Source: Verrucomicrobiales bacterium
GTDB taxonomy: Bacteria > Verrucomicrobiota > Verrucomicrobiia > Verrucomicrobiales > DEV007
Reading direction: 5' to 3'
NCBI GenBank assembly: GCA_021648365.1
Contig: JAKISY010000077.1
Location: forward strand, 1-21,875
Length of the DNA stretch: 21,875 nt
In this document: piece by piece, positions 1 to 8,854 of the stretch
Layout: every line of letters starts with the position of its first letter
How positions within the stretch are numbered: position 1 is the first letter of the stretch
Made by a program: the position numbers and the translations under genes
Notes under the pieces: generated by a model
The model's input: the letters and a program-made list of their open reading frames with translations, nothing else
Database searches by the model: none
What the model was told of the DNA's origin: nothing

Positions 1-1
1 T

Positions 2-559
2 GATAGCGTCGCCTCTTTCACCTGGCAGGGAAAAGATATCCCCTCAGAGACCCACACAACCCTGACCGGACGTCCTGTGATCGCCGAAAAAGAGGGTGAC
101 CGCTGGAAGCTCAAACTCGCCGAAGGCAATGCCAGTCCAGAACAACAACAAGAAATCGAAGTTTTCGAAGCCTACGCCAACCGTCAGTGGTTGCCTGATC
201 ACCCCATCAAAATCGGTGATTCCTGGCCCTGCAAACCTGGTTTCATTCAGCACTTTGTGCAAACCGATCTGGTCACGGCGCAAGCTAGCGGGACATTGAC
301 CCTCCTCAACATCGAAGATGATAATGCCGTGATCTCCGTCAACATCCAAGGTGGCGGTCAAAGTGCCGACAACAAAGGCAGCATCTCTAAAGCCAGCATC
401 AACCTCATCGGCACCGCCGTTTTCTCGATCTCAACAGGACTCGACCTCGGACTCGACCTCAAAGGCACCGTCACCAGCGGCGTGCAACACAGCAACGGAG
501 AAGTCAAAGCCGTGATGCTACCCGTAGTGGTCAAAGTGAGAAAGAAGCTCATGGAGTGA
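2..559 (+). CDS. C-terminal part of an unrecognised protein (5' end outside window)
   Basis: The frame is open from base 2, so the start lies upstream of the window; 185 residues are visible before TGA at 557-559. The GTG at 77 is an internal valine, not a convincing start. The visible part is polar and beta-rich (alternating hydrophobic residues, many Gly/Thr/Val/Ser) with no membrane segment. It contains a PIKIGDSWPC stretch and a late segment (bases about 400-480) with repeated G-x-D-L-G/K pattern. The GDSW element followed by a strand-rich C-terminus recalls secreted proteins of the DUF6263 kind in this phylum, but that is a weak resemblance and no function is claimed. It converges on the giant gene with only 3 bases between the two stop codons and no terminator between them. 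Confidence 0.75.
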   Translation, partial: DSVASFTWQGKDIPSETHTTLTGRPVIAEKEGDRWKLKLAEGNASPEQQQEIEVFEAYANRQWLPDHPIKIGDSWPCKPGFIQHFVQTDLVTAQASGTLTLLNIEDDNAVISVNIQGGGQSADNKGSISKASINLIGTAVFSISTGLDLGLDLKGTVTSGVQHSNGEVKAVMLPVVVKVRKKLME

Positions 560-562
560 TGG

Positions 563-3500
563 CTATCTAACTGCTCGCCCTCCCTTAGCATCCTTCATCC
601 AAGTATCCGCCATCAATGCATGCTGAGTTTTTTTCAGATTACCAGCCTGTTCCTCGCCCTTGAAAAGTGAGCTTGCCCGTAACGGACGGTAGCGTTGATT
701 CAATGCAAGCATTCGCTTCAATCCCATCTTCTGCTTAGGTTTCAAACTTTCCCGCCATGCTTGCAGGTCTGCCGTCTTATCGATTCGATCAGCTATGATC
801 ACTTGCAGAGTAATGAGCCCCCCCCACTCTGGCGAAACCCTTTTATAGGGAAGCTGCAGCAGCAGCTGTTTGATGAGCCCATGCAAGCTACTCAATACCT
901 GTAAATCCCCATTTCCATTTTCCTGCAGTTCACTGATGGCAAAAGCCTGCATAACTTTCACCAAATCATTGATCACATAAAATTGATCTGACGCAGGAAG
1001 CTTATTTTTGCAAGAGTTATAGTAAAGCGCCACTGCGGAGCTATCATTTTGATACTTCACCTTTGATAATATCCATGCCTGCATCGCTTTGAGTTTCGGA
1101 CGCAGTCTTACATAAGACCCAGCTTGCTTGAGCAGAGCCTCCAGGCGAGTTACTGTGAAATACTTGTCTAACATGAGCATCACCTTTTTTGAACTCCGCC
1201 AATCCTCACTCAGAGCATTCAGCACTTCAAAGTGCTTTCGTTCAGAACCAAAAAGCTCAGCTGAATAACTAGTCACTAAACTCTGCATCCGCTGATCTCG
1301 CTGAGACTTAGCTAGGGATTCAACTTCTCCACCAGCAAACCCACTAGGATCTCTCAAATGATAGCAACAAAGTTTCGCAATAAAACGATCCTCAGCCGAC
1401 TTGACTTGCTTAAAAAAACGATCACCCTGTTGTTCAAACTTTATGTCATAATACATTTGAAAGGCACTCTGCGCTGTTTCAGGAGCCGATAAAATGAGAG
1501 ATTGGCGATCCAACAAGAGCCACCCTTGCGCAACTTCGAAACTACCATGCTTGATCAGCAAAGCTAGGCAAAGCCCTGAATTTTTAAACACAGCCTCATT
1601 TTGGCGAAAAAACTCTTCCGCTACCTGAGTCTGACCAACTTGATAAAGCAATCGCAACTGAGCAAGTAGCGGCGAAGTCAAAGCTTGGTAGTCACGCCAA
1701 GGGTGATCCTGTTTTTTGTTTAGAATCTTCCAAGCATTAATAAAGTTCCGCGCCTGCTCTTGCCACTTTTGATTTCTTGGAGCTTCACCAAATTGATTCA
1801 GCATATGAGTCCAATACCAGCCATTTACGGGGCCACCTTCCTCCACGATGCGCAAGGTTTCCTGCCATAAGCGTTGTTGCAAAACTGCAGGACAAACAGT
1901 GAATCCCCTTAAAAATAGATGCTGAATCATATACGCGCGTAGCTCTGCCTTAGGCTCATCGCGTAAAAAAAACAATGCCGCCTGCACCCAATCATCCCCT
2001 ATCTCTTTCGAATTTTGCGACACTGCACCCTTTGCTTTGTTTTGCGCGGCCAGATACATTTGTATAGCTAAAGAGAACTCTCTATAAAGCGGGTTATCTT
2101 TCATTGAATCCATTTTTAAAACCCGCTCTAAAAAGCCAACATCTTCGATTACCTGGCAGACTTCAAAAAACACTGGTCTGAAAACCGCTACATTGCCCCA
2201 GCTGCCTGAATTCGCAGGCAAGATCGAACGCAAAGAAGCCAACAACTCCGAAACCGTATGCTCTCCAAGCATTTGCCCACTTATTGCCACCTTCTTCCAC
2301 AGCTGCGCTGCGTAACGCGCCATCGCTGAATGCTCGGCAAGCGAAAAGCCAGCTGGAGTATCATGCCACCATATGTCCGTCAGCAGTGCTAGATCCCCCC
2401 CCCCTGAATCGCCCTGAGAAAACGCCAGTCTGTGAAAAACTTGCCCAGGTAAAGACCCGCCATTTTGATAAGCCTGCTTCCACTCTCCCTGACCACTCAA
2501 CTGTTTCTCTATCAAAGCAATACTCTTATCATAAATCTGCCTGCGCTCGCGCAAATTTTGTCGCCCTCTCATCAACCTACCGACTTCAGCTAAAAAACGC
2601 TGCGGCGAATAGCCCGTCTCCGCTATCGTCGAAGCTTTCAGGAACGTCGTTAACTTGCGATCAATCGGAGCCGTATAGACAAAGCTTTCTTTTAAGTCTT
2701 TCAATTTAGTGATCATCTCCAGAGCTTTGGGGTGCATTTTTTTTAGCTTCGGTCGGTTTTTCGTATCACTGTCGAACAATCGATTAGGCACGTGGTACCT
2801 AGGCCAATAAAAGAGTCTGAAGACTTCGGCTAAAATAAGACTGCGTTCTGCACCCCGAAAAAGCTCTTCAAAATACTCCACGCTGCCCTTGGGGAGTTTT
2901 GCTACAAATGCCTGGATTTCACCTGCTCGGTCTAACACCATGTGCAAAAAAATCACCGCAGACAAATAAGCATTCGAGTCTCCGTCCATAATCCCGAAAA
3001 CCCTTCGCTCACCTATTTGCGCAAAATAAGGAAGTATCTTGCGAGCGAAATCAGCTTCCCTACATTTCTCAAGCACTCTAGGATTAGTGATGAGCAACTG
3101 AATAGCAGGTAGCCATTTCCCATAATGGCTGGAATTTCCATCTGTCTTATTCTTTGTGACAGCCTGCCATTGACCGACTTGAACTAACAATTGATCTATC
3201 CTCCTAGTATCACCTGCGAGCACTTCTTGAATGGCCTGATATAAATAGGCTTGCACCAGTAATTTTTGCAGCTCTTGATCCAGCTCTTGATTGATAGATT
3301 GAAAGCTGATGCCCTGCGCTACTTTGAGCAATGCATCTTTATGCATTGATTCGGTTTCTGGAAAATCAAGAAACGAAAGCAGTATTCTCAAACTCGTCAC
3401 CTCATCGGGGAAATCATCAAGCGGTAAACGCCTTGCAACCTCAGACAATCTTACTTCAACCTTTTCCCATCCCTTCGCAGGAGGCTCTCCATTCTTCTCT

Positions 3501-6500
3501 TCGGTTCTGATCAGTAAATATTCTGCCAACCATTTCAACCAAACTGGCTCACCATCGAGAGCTTTTAAAAAAGGCTTCACATGATCTGCTAAGCGCTGGT
3601 CAAAGGTCACCAATACTGCAGCGGCATCGAGCATCTGCACCCAATTTCCTTTTAGTATGTCAGTAGCCTCGGAGTAAGAGCCTGCGCGGATCAAATGGGC
3701 AAAAACCTGATACGAATTGCTCATTTCCGACACCGGTCTTTCCACTTGTTTGAGCATTTTTTTGACAGCACCTTCCCCATTGTTTTGCAAAAGCATTCGA
3801 ATCAGATCCTCTTTGATAAAGTTATCTGGCTCGTCAATCTGAAATCGTTTCGGCTTACTTTTTGGAGTCAAAACGTATTGCTGGTAAGCCTGTATCAACG
3901 ACTTTTCAGCCTCTGACCAGCCCGCCTCCATATATTCTTCCTTTGTTAAGCGCCTGCGCTTGGCTTGCAAATGACGTAGGGTGTGCAAAATCAGATCCTC
4001 ACCCACATCCGCCCCATTTTTCTCCCATAACTTTTCCAGCAGCAGTAAGTTGAATTTCAATAGCTCTTCAGACTCCCTTTCATCTAAGTGGCTCACCAAC
4101 GTTGCTAACAAACAGGCGGCAGAATCGCTGAAATCATCTGACTTCAATACTTCTTTGAATTTTTTTACTCCCTGTGGGCTTGGCCCGTTACGTTTGGAAC
4201 TCAACAATTCCACTGCCAATTGAATCTGTTCGACGAGTTGCGGATGCCGTTGTTTCACTGCAGGTTCTTTCGCCCAATCGACCAAATAAGGGGGCGGACG
4301 AACCTCTAAATCCATGATCGAGAGAAGGTTGCAAAAAAACGGTAAGGTCACCGCTAAATCGGACGGTGAATCCATCTCACTATCAGCTAAGCGAATAAAA
4401 GTGGCAAACTCTTTGAGTCTAACGTCAGCATTTTTCGCTCGATGCGATAAATGCATCAGCGAGCTATGAAACAACGAATTGTAGTTGAACACCGTCGGAA
4501 GCGACTCTGATTGCAACAGCTTCGTCATAAAGACGAAAGCTTCCACAGGTCTTGCCACAAACAAACATTCATTCAAAAGCCGCTCGGTGAAAGTCTGCTC
4601 AGCAAGATCGATCTCACCTCTCAAAACAGCTGCTTCACCTAAAATCGCTAGGTTTTCAAAGGCCGCATAGGCAGCTCTCCAATCAAATGCCAAGGCACGT
4701 TGCAGATCCTTCCCTGCCAATTCCAGAATGGTTTCGGGTTCCAAGCCTGCTTCTGTGATCGTTTTAGCTTCGGCATATTTTTTGATTCTGGCAAACTCTC
4801 CAGAAGCTGCCGTCTTAAAAATCCAACTCATGGTTGCCCTGCTTTTTTCATCTCGCAGTTTTGGCAAACACGGAGGACAAATCAGATCTTTTGCCAATAA
4901 GGCCAATTCCCGTTGTTTCTTTTGCGGCAGCTTTTCGATCAATGCTCTCTGCTCTGCAAAAAACGACAACACAGCAACGTGAGATTGCTCTTCAAACAAA
5001 GCTACCATGAGCTTAGCTCCAAAAGTATCTAATTTCCCGAAAGTCTCTCGCAAAAGCTTTCTGGCACTTGCGTTGTTATCCCCACACAAGCGATTAAGCA
5101 AAAAGTGCAGTCTATACCCAGCAATGGTATCGTAACGGCGATCCTTCAATACTTTGGGGAACTCTGCAGTGGGGAAAACGACGTATTTTTCCGCCTCTAT
5201 AAAAAACGGTGACCGATAGAGCTCTAAAACAATGGCGTAATGACCGATGGGATCCATCATATCCCTACTCATGTCTATTTGAATATAGTCAGCCTGCCCA
5301 TAGGCTTTTGCAAAAATCATAGCCGCATAAACACAGCTTAAAGAGCTTCCGACCTGATTCAGAAATGCCACCAGTTCTGGCGCCTCCTTTTTATCTTTAC
5401 TAAGCTGAGCTCGATCCAAGCCCATTGCTTGAGTTGCTTTCTTCAAAAAAGCATAGATTTCTTTATCTCCCTTCCTCATAGAGATAAGACGAATTTGGTC
5501 AAAAGAAAACTGTTGCGTGATCCAATCAAATTCACCTTGCAAGCGATGCTCTACGAATTTCTCCAGAGCAAAAGCTTTATCCATAGCTGGTCGCAAAGCT
5601 AGCGCTCTGCGCATCATGATCCACTGTATTTTCTGACTCAACAAAGCCCCATATTTTCCTGACTGACGGCTAAAGCTCTCAACCTTCTCAACACTTTGCG
5701 CAAAACCCTTCTCTGAGCAGAAATAATAATCACCGAGCATCAACAACGCCTCTCCCAGCGCTTTATCCGACGGCAGGTTCTTCGCTTGCTCGAGCACACT
5801 TTCATTTCCAGTCCGAAAGGCATACTCGATCAGCCACGGAATAGGCCCGCTAGCCGCGGAGGGCGTGGCTACGCTCTCCCACTTCAACACACCTTCCCCG
5901 AGTTTTTTCGTCGGCGCTTCAAGTTTGCCAAAATAACTTCGCGCGTTGCTCTCCGTTAGTAAGCGTAGAGAGCGTTGGCAGTGCAACAGCAGTTCTTCAT
6001 CACTGATTCCACCCGCTTCAGCAAGCAAGACCAGCCTGGAAAAAAAGACCGCAGACTGTGAAGAGAAAGCAAGCATCTCCTCGCACAGCCTCTGGTATAA
6101 CTGAAGACGTCGCTGCTGGGTCTTCAATACCTTCTGCCTACCCTGATCACTCTCTGGCAAGTCCTGATCCTGACCCAATGCCAATAAACTTCCATAAAGC
6201 AACCCCTCTTCGTAATAGCTCGCGCTCAAAGATGACGCAAGAATGTCAGCCCATTGCTCAGCTTGAGCATCACCTCTTGAGAGTTTCTTCCAATCGTCAA
6301 GATGGTTCAACAACGCCTCGGCGACGGCAAGACGTTGCTGCATCGAATCAAAATTTAAATGAGCTAAGTTCTGCAGAACCTCGCTTACCACTTGATGTTT
6401 GCCTTCATCTTCAAGCAAGCCTTTCAGCTGATCCATCACTTTAAGTGGCTCTTTCACAGATTGCTCAATGATCTGCCGCGATTGCCTCGCGCCCAAACCA

Positions 6501-6622
6501 TCTTCGGCTGCCATGATTCTCGCTGTTGGCAATACAAGCAGCACGGCCATAGTTAGCGCCAAGCTCGTATTCGAAAGTAGTGATAAACAATAGTTGAATG
6601 GAAAAAACTTAACAAGCATCAT
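563..6622 (-). CDS. giant exported alpha-helical repeat-like protein, function unknown
   Basis: A single uninterrupted frame of 2019 residues starts at the tandem ATGATG (6617-6622). The N-terminus has Lys5, a hydrophobic stretch to about residue 36, and a likely signal peptidase site near IMA-AED (residues 36-41), so export is predicted. The rest is almost entirely helix-forming (Leu/Ala/Glu/Lys/Gln-rich, with repeated A-x-x-L-x-x-x-G spacing), suggesting a TPR-like solenoid, although I cannot align clean repeats. No catalytic motif or other membrane segment is recognised. The gene is much poorer in G+C (99 of 240 in four hand-counted lines, about 41%) than smc and the dehydrogenase genes (57-68% in single counted lines). 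It carries a run of 10 G in frame at codon 1407 and 8 G near codon 1933 on its own strand. It lies 110 bases downstream of mnmA on the same strand, with only a weak 5-bp hairpin (6718-6732) between, so read-through is possible. No Shine-Dalgarno precedes the start. Confidence 0.85.
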   Translation of the reverse strand: MMLVKFFPFNYCLSLLSNTSLALTMAVLLVLPTARIMAAEDGLGARQSRQIIEQSVKEPLKVMDQLKGLLEDEGKHQVVSEVLQNLAHLNFDSMQQRLAVAEALLNHLDDWKKLSRGDAQAEQWADILASSLSASYYEEGLLYGSLLALGQDQDLPESDQGRQKVLKTQQRRLQLYQRLCEEMLAFSSQSAVFFSRLVLLAEAGGISDEELLLHCQRSLRLLTESNARSYFGKLEAPTKKLGEGVLKWESVATPSAASGPIPWLIEYAFRTGNESVLEQAKNLPSDKALGEALLMLGDYYFCSEKGFAQSVEKVESFSRQSGKYGALLSQKIQWIMMRRALALRPAMDKAFALEKFVEHRLQGEFDWITQQFSFDQIRLISMRKGDKEIYAFLKKATQAMGLDRAQLSKDKKEAPELVAFLNQVGSSLSCVYAAMIFAKAYGQADYIQIDMSRDMMDPIGHYAIVLELYRSPFFIEAEKYVVFPTAEFPKVLKDRRYDTIAGYRLHFLLNRLCGDNNASARKLLRETFGKLDTFGAKLMVALFEEQSHVAVLSFFAEQRALIEKLPQKKQRELALLAKDLICPPCLPKLRDEKSRATMSWIFKTAASGEFARIKKYAEAKTITEAGLEPETILELAGKDLQRALAFDWRAAYAAFENLAILGEAAVLRGEIDLAEQTFTERLLNECLFVARPVEAFVFMTKLLQSESLPTVFNYNSLFHSSLMHLSHRAKNADVRLKEFATFIRLADSEMDSPSDLAVTLPFFCNLLSIMDLEVRPPPYLVDWAKEPAVKQRHPQLVEQIQLAVELLSSKRNGPSPQGVKKFKEVLKSDDFSDSAACLLATLVSHLDERESEELLKFNLLLLEKLWEKNGADVGEDLILHTLRHLQAKRRRLTKEEYMEAGWSEAEKSLIQAYQQYVLTPKSKPKRFQIDEPDNFIKEDLIRMLLQNNGEGAVKKMLKQVERPVSEMSNSYQVFAHLIRAGSYSEATDILKGNWVQMLDAAAVLVTFDQRLADHVKPFLKALDGEPVWLKWLAEYLLIRTEEKNGEPPAKGWEKVEVRLSEVARRLPLDDFPDEVTSLRILLSFLDFPETESMHKDALLKVAQGISFQSINQELDQELQKLLVQAYLYQAIQEVLAGDTRRIDQLLVQVGQWQAVTKNKTDGNSSHYGKWLPAIQLLITNPRVLEKCREADFARKILPYFAQIGERRVFGIMDGDSNAYLSAVIFLHMVLDRAGEIQAFVAKLPKGSVEYFEELFRGAERSLILAEVFRLFYWPRYHVPNRLFDSDTKNRPKLKKMHPKALEMITKLKDLKESFVYTAPIDRKLTTFLKASTIAETGYSPQRFLAEVGRLMRGRQNLRERRQIYDKSIALIEKQLSGQGEWKQAYQNGGSLPGQVFHRLAFSQGDSGGGDLALLTDIWWHDTPAGFSLAEHSAMARYAAQLWKKVAISGQMLGEHTVSELLASLRSILPANSGSWGNVAVFRPVFFEVCQVIEDVGFLERVLKMDSMKDNPLYREFSLAIQMYLAAQNKAKGAVSQNSKEIGDDWVQAALFFLRDEPKAELRAYMIQHLFLRGFTVCPAVLQQRLWQETLRIVEEGGPVNGWYWTHMLNQFGEAPRNQKWQEQARNFINAWKILNKKQDHPWRDYQALTSPLLAQLRLLYQVGQTQVAEEFFRQNEAVFKNSGLCLALLIKHGSFEVAQGWLLLDRQSLILSAPETAQSAFQMYYDIKFEQQGDRFFKQVKSAEDRFIAKLCCYHLRDPSGFAGGEVESLAKSQRDQRMQSLVTSYSAELFGSERKHFEVLNALSEDWRSSKKVMLMLDKYFTVTRLEALLKQAGSYVRLRPKLKAMQAWILSKVKYQNDSSAVALYYNSCKNKLPASDQFYVINDLVKVMQAFAISELQENGNGDLQVLSSLHGLIKQLLLQLPYKRVSPEWGGLITLQVIIADRIDKTADLQAWRESLKPKQKMGLKRMLALNQRYRPLRASSLFKGEEQAGNLKKTQHALMADTWMKDAKGGRAVR
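818..825 (-). repeat. homopolymeric G8 tract inside the giant gene
   Basis: Eight C on the + strand, eight G in the coding strand, encoding the Trp-Gly-Gly region (E-W-G-G-L) near codon 1933. It is a second G tract in an otherwise AT-rich gene. A length change here would alter or remove only the last 85 or so residues. Confidence 0.8.
2395..2404 (-). repeat. homopolymeric G10 tract inside the giant gene
   Basis: Ten consecutive C on the + strand are ten G on the coding strand, encoding Gly-Gly-Gly at about codons 1407-1409 (D-S-G-G-G-D-L). One G fewer gives ATC-TAG directly after the tract; one G more reaches TGA about a dozen codons later. Either length change would truncate the protein at about 1410-1420 residues, removing some 600 C-terminal residues. 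Long G tracts in frame are the usual substrate of slipped-strand phase variation. Confidence 0.85.
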
Positions 6623-6732
6623 TTGAATAGTGGAAGATGATTTAACTCAAGCTGTGCTACCAAAATGAAAGCGAATATCCAAGCAAATAAGTAAACTTCT
6701 GCACATACAGCTTTCCGCACAGACACCCTGTG

Positions 6733-7830
6733 CTAACTCGAATAATCAATTTGCTGAAACACTCCCCCGCCCATCAGCACCTCGCCATCGTAAAAAGCGC
6801 AGATCTGTCCTGGGGTCAAAGCGCGTTGTGGCTGGTCGAACTCGATGGTCATGGTGCTACCATTGTCATTTTGCTCCAGTAACTTGATCGCCACCGAGGG
6901 GCAGCGATAGCGCGGTTGAGCGCTCAAGTTCTCTGCCGTCGATAAAGGGCGATGGGTCAAACTGATCGAAGTCACTTGGCATCGAGATGCGTAAAGATTA
7001 GGCGTATCGAGCTCGTCAAACGCCACCACCAGCTCATTGCTCTGCGGACGTTTCTCCACCAAAACATACGCCTTGCCATACACTGGAGAAGACACCCGCA
7101 GACCTTTGCGCTGCCCGAAGGTATAAAGGTGCAAACCCTGATGTTGTCCCACCACTTTGCCATCCACCGTGACGATATCTCCTGGCTGATCTTTGATGTA
7201 ATGTTTCAAAAAATCCGCCATCTTAACATTTCCCATGAAACAAATGCCCTGACTGTCCTTTTTCTTAGCCACGGGTATTTCAAAACGCTCGGCCTCACTG
7301 CGCACTTCGCTTTTGGGCAATTCTCCAACTGGGAATAATACCTTGCTGATCTGTTCTTGTTGCAACAGTGCCAAAAAATAAGTCTGATCCTTATTACCAT
7401 CCATCCCTCTCAATACGTCCACCCCCTCGCCCTCAGCATTTTGTCGAATACGCGCATAATGCCCCGTCGCTATCGCGTCAAAACCTTGCCCCAAAGCAAA
7501 ATCGCGAAACACTCCAAATTTCATTTCGCGATTACACATCACATCAGGGTTGGGAGTCACTCCATCGCGATAACCTTTGAGCATGTAGTCCACCACTCGC
7601 TCGCGGTAGGCATCCATCAGGCTAAGAATACGCAGCTCAATGCCCAAATGATCCGCCACCGACCGAGCATCGATGATGTCCTGCTGCCACGGACAGTCCC
7701 CCGGCAACCCTTCCTCATTGATCCAATTTTTCATATAAGCCCCCACCACTTCATGCCCCTGCTGCAACAGTAGGGCTGCCGCCACACTGCTGTCCACCCC
7801 TCCAGACATCGCTACCAATATTTTTGCCAT
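6733..7830 (-). CDS. mnmA: tRNA-specific 2-thiouridylase MnmA
   Basis: MnmA activates U34 of the Glu, Gln and Lys tRNAs with ATP and inserts sulfur to give 2-thiouridine in the cytoplasm. The 365-residue length is normal. The N-terminal PP-loop SGGVDSS (residues 9-15) binds ATP. The two cysteines of the family are present: Cys99 in NPDVMCNREMKF and Cys197 in GICFMG, which carries the persulfide. GHYAR (123-127), the DQTYFL element after residue 147, and YTFGQRKGL (236-244) are further family signatures, and the C-terminal beta-barrel is complete. The ATG at 7828-7830 is preceded by TAGG about 6 bases upstream, at best a weak ribosome site. The leader contains three ATTTCAAAT repeats and a very long hairpin. 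The giant gene follows 110 bases downstream on the same strand. Confidence 0.98.
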   Translation of the reverse strand: MAKILVAMSGGVDSSVAAALLLQQGHEVVGAYMKNWINEEGLPGDCPWQQDIIDARSVADHLGIELRILSLMDAYRERVVDYMLKGYRDGVTPNPDVMCNREMKFGVFRDFALGQGFDAIATGHYARIRQNAEGEGVDVLRGMDGNKDQTYFLALLQQEQISKVLFPVGELPKSEVRSEAERFEIPVAKKKDSQGICFMGNVKMADFLKHYIKDQPGDIVTVDGKVVGQHQGLHLYTFGQRKGLRVSSPVYGKAYVLVEKRPQSNELVVAFDELDTPNLYASRCQVTSISLTHRPLSTAENLSAQPRYRCPSVAIKLLEQNDNGSTMTIEFDQPQRALTPGQICAFYDGEVLMGGGVFQQIDYSS

Positions 7831-7841
7831 GCTTACCTATA

Positions 7842-7871
7842 ATTTGAAATCGGAGATTTGAAATTTGAAAT
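7842..7871. repeat. three ATTTGAAAT direct repeats in the mnmA leader
   Basis: ATTTGAAAT occurs at 7842-7850, 7856-7864 and 7863-7871 (the last two overlap), between the mnmA start and the long hairpin. On the mnmA strand each copy reads ATTTCAAAT. The stretch is AT-rich and could be promoter DNA, a regulator site or a simple-repeat scar; nothing further is visible. Confidence 0.7.
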
Positions 7872-7879
7872 TTTCATGT

Positions 7880-7942
7880 AAAACTAGCAACAAGACAATT
7901 CTAGTGTCCGCCCGGACAGAGAATTGTCTTGTTGCTAGTTTT
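7880..7942. repeat. perfect 23-bp inverted repeat forming one long hairpin
   Basis: The arms 7880-7902 and 7920-7942 are perfect reverse complements over 23 bases. Inside the 17-base spacer, TGTCC (7905-7909) and GGACA (7914-7918) pair again around GCCC, so the whole unit folds as one hairpin with a small internal loop. Six T (7939-7944) end the right arm, giving intrinsic terminator form on the + strand. It sits in the spacer of two divergent genes, where a terminator is not expected. It could be a folded miniature element, an mnmA leader structure, or a terminator of an unseen + strand transcript. No target-site duplication is visible at its ends. Confidence 0.92.
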
Positions 7943-8036
7943 TTGCCAGCAGTGACGACTATTTTTTGCTCCCAAAATGGGTGTTTTCCCGTGCAAAAAT
8001 CCGTCATAGCTCCATAGTCAACAAAAACACACTAGC

Positions 8037-8726
8037 ATGAGCGACGAATCACCATCAGAAGCCAAGGTCCCCTTAACCGAACAAGAGGGAGCGTCCCCCA
8101 TCCCAGGTTGCATCATTGTCTTGGTCACCTTGCTAGTATTTGGCGGCTTGGCGGTGCTCTACATCGGTGTCGGCTATTGGATGAACAGCAAACTCGACGA
8201 CATCACGGCACCCCAACCTGTCGAAGTGAACGTATCCACCCCTAGCCAAAGTCAAATCGACAGCGTTTACCAAAAGCTCGCGCAACTCAAGCAAGCCAGC
8301 GAAGAACAAGCAATGGTTCGCATCGCCTTCACCGCTGAAGATCTCAATACTCTGCTCGCCCATGAACCCCTGCTCGACGACCTCAAGGGCAAAGCGTTTG
8401 TCGAAGAGATCAATGAACACGGTATCCAAACCCAAGTCAGCCAACAACTGCGTAGCCTGCCGATGCGCCCCGACCGTTTCCTCAACGCCACCATCTCTTT
8501 TGTTCCGGTAGTTTTGCTCAGGAGTCTGGTTTTTGAAATCCACGACGTGCACGTGCCTGGCAAGGAGGTGCCGCAAGGTTTCATCGAGGGTTATTCCAAA
8601 CAGGACTTTTTCAAGCTCGATGCTAATAATGAGCAACTCAAGCCCATTTTACAACAGCTGCGCCGCGCCTACATCGAAGGCGATCATGTGATCATCGAAA
8701 CGGGTAGAGACGAAGTAAAAAACTGA
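8037..8726 (+). CDS. single-pass membrane-anchored protein, function unknown
   Basis: This 229-residue protein has a short polar N-terminus (residues 1-22, acidic and Ser/Pro-rich), one long hydrophobic segment (about 24-49, GCIIVLVTLLVFGGLAVLY followed by IGVGYWM), then a soluble domain of about 180 residues. The soluble part begins with a helical stretch rich in Gln/Lys. It continues with FTAEDLNTLLA (about 100-110) and alternating strands ending in DHVIIETGRDE. The order membrane anchor, F-T-x-x-D-L-N, strands, conserved short loops resembles DUF2140/LmeA-like proteins that bind lipids at the membrane, but this is a similarity of pattern only. The ATG at 8037 has no Shine-Dalgarno. A GC-rich hairpin with a T stretch follows at 8752-8770. 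It is divergent from mnmA and is followed by smc on the same strand, behind a separate promoter. Confidence 0.8.
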   Translation: MSDESPSEAKVPLTEQEGASPIPGCIIVLVTLLVFGGLAVLYIGVGYWMNSKLDDITAPQPVEVNVSTPSQSQIDSVYQKLAQLKQASEEQAMVRIAFTAEDLNTLLAHEPLLDDLKGKAFVEEINEHGIQTQVSQQLRSLPMRPDRFLNATISFVPVVLLRSLVFEIHDVHVPGKEVPQGFIEGYSKQDFFKLDANNEQLKPILQQLRRAYIEGDHVIIETGRDEVKN

Positions 8727-8751
8727 TCAAACCGCCCTCTTTAGAGTGCGC

Positions 8752-8770
8752 GCGGCTCGACGCCGCTTTT
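8752..8770 (+). terminator. probable rho-independent terminator after the 8037 gene
   Basis: GCGGC (8752-8756) and GCCGC (8762-8766) form a 5-bp GC stem around TCGAC, followed directly by TTTT. It lies 26 bases past the TGA of the membrane protein gene. The T run is short, so termination may be partial. Confidence 0.5.
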
Positions 8771-8781
8771 CAATGTGCCAC

Positions 8782-8826
8782 AGGTTTTCAACCTATCTCC
8801 TCCATGAACACAGCTTGCAAAGCTGT
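8782..8826. repeat. two small triloop hairpins in tandem
   Basis: AGGTT-TTC-AACCT (8782-8794) and ACAGCTT-GCA-AAGCTGT (8810-8826) are perfect dyads with 3-base loops. Together with the terminator hairpin just before, they make three hairpins in 75 bases. A comparable trio lies at 12809-12842, on the other side of smc. The form suggests REP-like intergenic palindromes. Confidence 0.65.
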
Positions 8827-8854
8827 TTCACACCACTTCCCCAAAAGTCAAAAA

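Noticed and set aside
2284..2709. 141-codon frame on the + strand within the giant gene
   Set aside because: No start context or protein-like pattern; lies wholly opposite the continuous 2019-codon frame.
6058..6444. 128-codon frame on the + strand near the start of the giant gene
   Set aside because: Antisense shadow with Ser/Pro-rich random composition.
7357..7773. 138-codon frame on the + strand within mnmA
   Set aside because: Shadow of mnmA, whose motifs and length are complete on the other strand.
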